64,000 bases of DNA from Ceratotherium simum simum. Taxonomy: Eukaryota > Chordata > Mammalia > Perissodactyla > Rhinocerotidae. Position numbers and translations under genes: made by a program. Below, one piece after another: positions 58,860 to 64,000 of this stretch (position 1 is its first letter; each line of letters starts with the position of its first letter). Below the pieces are notes generated by a model, which was not told where the DNA came from, did no database searches, and worked only from the letters and a program-made list of their open reading frames with translations. Where the stretch lies: positions 8,463,540 to 8,527,539 of the forward strand of contig NW_004454224.1 of assembly GCF_000283155.1 (NCBI RefSeq). The letters are read 5' to 3'.

Positions 58860-61026
58860 TTCAGCACTGCGTTTATCTTTAATTATATTCTTCAGATAAC
58901 TGAGTTCAAAAGTTCCCATATTTGGATCCACCTAGCTATTCCATTGGGAAAGGGTGGTCAATGCCATTTTGTTTTCTGTGCTTTATAAATCTGAAATTGA
59001 GGGCAAAGGGGATGTTAGGTTATTTTAATGAATAAAAAACTATTTTTTTCTGACAGTCTGAGAGGAATGCTAGATTGAAAGGGGCTCCTACAAATTTCTT
59101 TGGCCTGCTGCCAGGTGCATCCGTGACTGAACGCATGTGTGTCTGTCTGTGACAGTGACAGCTTTGTATTCTGTCAGTGATCCTCTGTGCCATTTTGAGG
59201 GGGGTGTCTTTGTTTAAGGATAAATCTGTAGCAGATCAGACTGTGAACCCATTTCAGCAGCCACAAAATTTGGATCTGAGTTTATAAACACATAACCCAA
59301 TGTCATTTGCAACTCAAAAAGTGACTGTATTATGAACTGTTAATGTAAAAGTAACCAAAGAAAAGAAATAATCAGTATGAAAATGTCTACATATTTTTCT
59401 TTACATAAATAATTGCTCATATAAAAAACTTAACTGCCTATTATCCCCTTTATTAATGAACAATTTCCCTTTTGTGGTCATAAAGCCTGGCTTTTTTTTT
59501 TTTTTTTTTTTGTCTTTTAGCTATTTCAGCCACATTTAAATCTTAGAGTTGTATATTTACAAATTTTGAAAAACTAATGCACGGAAGATAGGACGTGCTG
59601 TACGGATCCTTGAGTTGGAGGTTTGTTCTTAAAAATGAAGTTAAAGCTGATGGACTACTAAACCTTGAAATTTCTTGCACGTTTATTCCTTGTCAGAATA
59701 AGCATTTGAAAAGCCTTTCTTTTCTTCCTTTGAGGTGTATACTTGGGAGAGTAGATTAAAGTGGGTTGACCTTTGGGAATGGCTGAAGTTGGAGTCAAAC
59801 CAAGAGCTTTCCCCAAGTTCAGTAATAAAAATCAGTGGGTAGGAGGAAATCAACAAGGTTTGCGCTGTGCTTGAATTGGCAGGGACCCATTTCTTTCTCC
59901 TTAGCCTGGAGACACCATTGGATGTGTTAGTGCCCTCTTTTGGTGGGAGAAGGGTACTGCAGCAGGCATCCTTAAATAATATGGGCAGGAGATAGACATC
60001 CTTGAAAGTTTTAAAAATAGAAGTAATATGGTCACATTATAGAGGATTTGGAAAATAAAAAGAAGGAATCACTCGTGATTTTACCAGCAGTATAAACACT
60101 CTTGGTGAATACGGATATTCTTTGTCAGATGCTTCGTCTGCCATTAGCTAGGTAATTAAGATAACGGAAAAATGGTTGACTGTACTTTCATAAAGTTATA
60201 AAAAGAGCCTGTATTGTGTCTTGAAATGGATTGTAAGAAATAAAAGGCATAATTAGTACAGCACAAGACTTTAAATGTATTGAAGCACAAGTAGAAAAAA
60301 GTAAGCGTCTTTCAAATGAAAATAAGTTTTAGGTGGTGTAATATTAAAGATAAAGTTTAACCTTGAAAAGTAAGGAAACATTGCACTTCTGAGAACTTTT
60401 GAGAACTTTCGGCTTTTGTTTTTCCAGTACCCATTGAACGAGTGTGGGTCAGTACTTTTAGGACGAGGCCAGCCAAGGCTTCCTTCTGTCTGTGTAAGAC
60501 AGTGCGCTCGAGTGGCAGTTGGTCAGCCCATTGGCTCTCAGTTAAGGTCTTGTTTTCCATGGATAGATTCAAGAAGGTAGGCTCTGTCAGGCCTTGGTGT
60601 TTGGGTGTGAGGATGAGGGAGAAGGGAGAGGAGCCCTATTTCCAGATCTCTGTCTTGGGTTACTGGGTGGATGGTAGAACCATTCTCTGAGCAGGAAACA
60701 GTGACGGGGAAAACATATGGGTTCTTCGATATGTGGGGTTTGAAGTGTTACAAGATGCCCCTAAGTGATCTCTTCTGTTCCCATGGCTTCAAATTCCCAC
60801 CTGTATGTCGATAACTCCCAAATTCATGCTAGTCCAGGCTGCTCTGTAGGCCCATATATCATACTGCCCTTACCTCCTGGCCTTCTGCCTCCCTCTGACC
60901 TTTATTCAATGATAGTGCTGACAGCGCAACCTTTTTTTATAGGAAATTTTATGTGGAAGCTTGATATGTAAAATATATCAAAGGAGCTGATTTGGTTGAA
61001 AGGGTCCCTTGTAATCCCCCAATCTT

Positions 61027-61245
61027 TTTTTTTCTTTTTTTTTAATAATTTTACTTTTTATTTTTTCCCCCAAAGCCCCAGCAGATAGTTGCATGTCATA
61101 GCTGCACATCCTTCTAGTTGCTGTATGTGGGACGCGGCCTCAGCATGGCCAGAGAAGCGGTGCGTCAGTGCGCACCCAGGATCTGAACCCCGGGCCGCCA
61201 GCAGCGGAGCGCGCGCACTTAACCGCTAAGCCACGGGGCCGGCCC
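61027..61245 (-). mobile_element. ERE SINE, CTTTGGGG-tail type
   Basis: Full-length minus-strand copy with a perfect 15-base TSD TAATCCCCCAATCTT (61012-61026 and 61246-61260). Confidence 0.95.
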
Positions 61246-61439
61246 TAATCCCCCAATCTTAATCTCTCAGTATCCTGTTAGCAACAAAGAGGAAAGGAAA
61301 AAAATCTTTACTTCTCTGTAGCAGATTTTAACTTTATTTATTTATTTATTTTTTTATCTTGGTCAATTTTAACTTTAGTTCTTCAATTTTCCGTTATGAT
61401 TGTAGCAGAAATTAGCAGTCAAATGAATAATAATAATAA

Positions 61440-61640
61440 TAGCTAACATTGTATTACTACCTAATCAACAGTGTTCTTAGCACTTATACACATTAACCCA
61501 TTTAATCCTGGCAACATCCCAATAGAGTAGATACTGGATTGTCCCATTTTACAGATGAGGAACCCTAGGCATAGAGAGGTTAAGTGTCTTGCCCCAAATC
61601 ACACAGCTAGTAAATGGAAGAGGATGCAAACCCAGGCAGT
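61440..61640 (-). mobile_element. MIR SINE
   Basis: AATAGCTAACATTGTATTAC, CCCATTTTACAGATGAGGAA and AATCACACAGCTAGTAAATG: a near full-length reversed MIR after an (AAT)n run. Confidence 0.85.
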
Positions 61641-61904
61641 CTGGAGCAGGGTTTGTTCTTTGCTGTACTGACTCTAAAGCTGGAGATAGAGTGTGTTATC
61701 AGGTGGGGATCTGGGGCCAAGTGGAAACCAGAAGGCATGAAGGGGCTCCAAAGAGAAAACTGGAATAATCTAAAATAAACATCCCTTAATGCACAGTTGT
61801 ACCTCAAGCTGGGTCTGACTGTGTCTTTCATAATCATCTCTGATGTTACTTTGGTATCCAGGGCCGTAGGGTTGCTTATCTCTGACACAGTAACCAGATT
61901 TCTA

Positions 61905-62104
61905 AAGATTTTATTTATTTATTTTCCCCCCAAAGCCCCAGTAGATAGTTGTGTGTCATGGCTGCACATCCTTCTAGTTGCTGTATGTGGGACGCGGCCT
62001 CAGCATGGCCAGAGAAGCGGCGCGTCAGTGCGCGCCTGGGATCCAAACCCAGGCCGCCAGCAGCGGAGCGCGCACACTTAACCACTAAGCCACGGGCCGG
62101 CCCC
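61905..62104 (-). mobile_element. ERE SINE, CTTTGGGG-tail type
   Basis: Minus-strand copy with imperfect flanks CCAGATTTCTA/TCAGATTTTCTA. It stands at the left edge of a minus-strand L1 ORF2 remnant. Confidence 0.93.
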
Positions 62105-62105
62105 T

Positions 62106-63560
62106 ATCAGATTTTCTACATAGGCAATCATGCTGTCTTTGAATAATGACCATTTTAGTTCTTTATTTCCAATTTGGATGCCTTTTATTTCCTTTTCTTG
62201 ACTTACTGCACTGGCTAGAACCTCTATTACAGTGTTCATTAGACGTGGTGAAAGAGAACATCCTTTCCTTCTTTCATTAAACATGATGTTAGCTCTAGGT
62301 TTCTTGTAGATTCCCTTTATTGAGTTGAGGAAATTCCCTTCTGTAACCTGGTTTGCTGAGAGGTTTTATCAGAAGGGATATTGGATTTCATTAAATCTCT
62401 CTTCAATGTATCTTTTGAGATGATCGTATGGTTATTCTCTTTTAGTTTGTTGATATGGTGAATTACATGGAATGATTTATGAATGTTAAACCAATCTTGC
62501 ATTTTTGCGAAAAACCCCACTTGGTCATGATGTATTCTTTTTATATATTGTTGGGTTTGATTTGCTAAATTTCTTTTAAGAATTTCTGCATCGATGTCCC
62601 TGAACAATATTGGTCTGTAGTTTTCTTTTCCTTTAATGTCTTTTTCTAGTTTTGGAATAGGGTAATGCTGGTCTTATAAAGTGTGTTGGAAAATATTACC
62701 TTCTCTTCATTTTTCTGGAAGAATTTGTGTAGAGTTGGTATTATTTCTTGTTCAATATTTGGCAGAATTCCCCAGTGATGCCATCTGGGCCTGGAGTTTG
62801 CTGTGTGGGAAGCATTTTATCTGTAAGTTTTATTTCTTTAATATAATAGATATAGGACTATTTAGTTTATCTGTTTCTTGAGTGAATTTTGGTAGAGTTT
62901 GTGTCTTTGGAGGAATTTGTCCACTTCATCTAAATTGTCTAATTTATTGGCATAACATTCATAATATTCCTTTATTATCCTTTTAATGTCTGTAGAATCT
63001 GTAGTGATGTCACCTTTCTGATTCCTGCGATCGGCCATTTGTGTGGTCTTGCACTTTTTCTTGATCAGTCTAGCTAGAGTTTTATTTATTTTATTGATAT
63101 TCTCAAGGAAGCAACTCTGATTTCATGGATTTTTCTCTTTTGTTTTTCTGTTATCTGTTTCATTGATTTCTGCTTTGATTTTTTTTTTTTAAGATTTTAT
63201 TTATTTATTTATTTTTCCCCCCAAAGCCCCAGTAGATAGTTGTACGTCATAGTTGCACATCCTTCTAGTTGCTGTATGTGGGACGCGGCCTCAGCATGGC
63301 CGGAGAAGCGGTGCGTTGGTGCGCACCCGGGATCTGAACCTGGGCCGCCAACAGCAGAGCGTGCGCACTTAACCGCTAAGCCATGGGGCCTGCCCTCTGC
63401 TTTGATTTTTATTATTTCCTTTCTTCTGTTTACTTGAGATTCAAGTTGTTCTTTTTCTGGTTTTTTAAGGTTGAAGCTGAGATCCCTGATTTGTTATCTT
63501 CCTTCTTTTCTGGTATAGGCACTTGCATACCATGTCCTGCTTTAGCTAGATCCCACAAAT
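62106..63560 (-). mobile_element. L1 ORF2 remnant (reverse transcriptase region)
   Basis: The minus strand encodes L1 reverse-transcriptase text: DIDAEILKRNLANQTQQYIK, DQVGF, WFNIHKSFHVIHHINKLK, then a segment where the usual FADD catalytic box appears as FKDS. Frames shift several times and an ERE splits it at 63184-63395. Inactive. Confidence 0.88.
63184..63395 (-). mobile_element. ERE SINE inserted in L1 ORF2
   Basis: Full-length minus-strand copy with a perfect 15-base TSD TCTGCTTTGATTTTT (63169-63183 and 63396-63410) within L1 sequence. Confidence 0.95.
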
Positions 63561-63673
63561 TTTTGTTTGTTTGTTTGTTTTGTTTTTAATTAGCAAACAA
63601 AATTCTCAGTAAGGTTAACTCCAATTTTCAACTGACTTTACAGTGTAAAAAATGCTGACTAAAGGGAAATCAA

Positions 63674-64000
63674 GCTTTTTTTTTTTTCTTTTTTTTAGAA
63701 ATATCGATTTTTGTTGTTGCTGATGTCTTAATAGTTTATAACATTGTGAAATTTTGGTTGTACATTATTGTTTGTCAATCACCATATACATGTCTCCCTT
63801 CACCCCTTGTGCCCACCCCCCACCTCCATTGCCCCTGGTAACCACAATACAGTTTTCTCTGTCCATGTGTTGATTTATATTCCCCATATGAGTGAGATCA
63901 TACGGTGTTTGTCTTTCTCTTTCGGGCTTATTTCACTTAACATAATACGCTCCAGGCCCATCCATGTTGTTGCAAATGGGACAATTTTGTCTTTTTTTGT
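63674..64000 (-). mobile_element. L1 3' end, running off the right edge
   Basis: A T-run at about 63677, then the reversed L1 3' text: ACATTATTGTTTGTCAATCA, CCATGTGTTGATTTATATT, ATGTTGTTGCAAATGGGACA. Little decayed, so a fairly young insertion whose 5' part lies outside. Confidence 0.85.

Larger units (their letters stand above)
46047..64000 (+). other. RTN3: RTN3 intron 3, continuing past the right edge
   Basis: It starts GTAACC. No exon with the start of the reticulon-homology domain (VHDLIFWRD-type) was found, so the intron is at least 18 kb. It holds the RPL36 retrocopy, the nested L1 complex and many EREs. Between 58.2 and 61.0 kb no named element is seen, apart from possible decayed repeats at 60.45-60.95 kb. 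Confidence 0.8.

Noticed and set aside
46047..64000. RTN3 reticulon-homology exons
   Set aside because: I searched by eye for the VHDLIFWRD-type start and the hydrophobic hairpins on the plus strand and found neither.
1..64000. CRISPR arrays, operons, phage or plasmid functions
   Set aside because: The sequence is a mammalian chromosome. The only repeat arrays are SINE/LINE copies and microsatellites.

Overview
This is a mammalian nuclear window with introns, CpG-island promoters and abundant interspersed repeats. It carries about 29 copies of a tRNA-derived SINE whose head begins GGGGCCGGCCCCGTGGC and whose tail ends in GGGGCTTTGGGGG plus an A/T-rich run, or in TCAGGGCTGATCTTCCTCAC plus poly(A). 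This is the equine repetitive element (ERE) family, so the source is a perissodactyl, most probably an equid. Many copies have perfect target-site duplications (TSDs). Gene and repeat names come from recognition by eye, not from a database search.

Layout. At 1-11.4 kb on the minus strand is the 5' part of ATL3 (atlastin-3): coding exons 3, 2 and 1 at 748-891, 1032-1246 and 11341-11386. The rest of the gene lies beyond the left edge. Its CpG-island promoter (about 10.84-12.08 kb) contains a 100-base assembly gap and two inverted ZNF143/STAF-type motifs. A roughly 6 kb intergenic stretch (12.1-18.15 kb) holds a solo LTR, MIR/L2 fragments and one ERE. From 18.15 kb on the plus strand is RTN3 (reticulon-3): CpG-island promoter, exon 1 (18598-18739), small exon 2 (34335-34391), the giant long-isoform exon 3 (43689-46046), then intron 3 to the right edge. 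The C-terminal reticulon-homology exons are not in the window.

ATL3 fuses ER membranes and RTN3 curves ER tubules; both are also described as tubular-ER autophagy receptors. They stand head to head with start codons about 7.2 kb apart, matching the human chromosome 11q13 order. RTN3 exons 1-3 all join in phase 1, so exons 2 and 3 are symmetric cassettes, which fits the known short and long isoforms. The intron after exon 2 uses a GC donor.

The introns hold most of the remaining structure: a previously unlabelled RPL36 processed pseudogene with an internal deletion (47253-47541), a nested L1/HAL1 complex (about 51.05-58.0 kb) broken up by LTR and ERE insertions, a second L1 ORF2 remnant on the minus strand (62.1-63.6 kb), two Tigger-type DNA transposons, an inverted ERE pair able to form a long hairpin, and ERE copies that combine both known tail types. 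I found no RNA genes, CRISPR arrays or prokaryotic systems.
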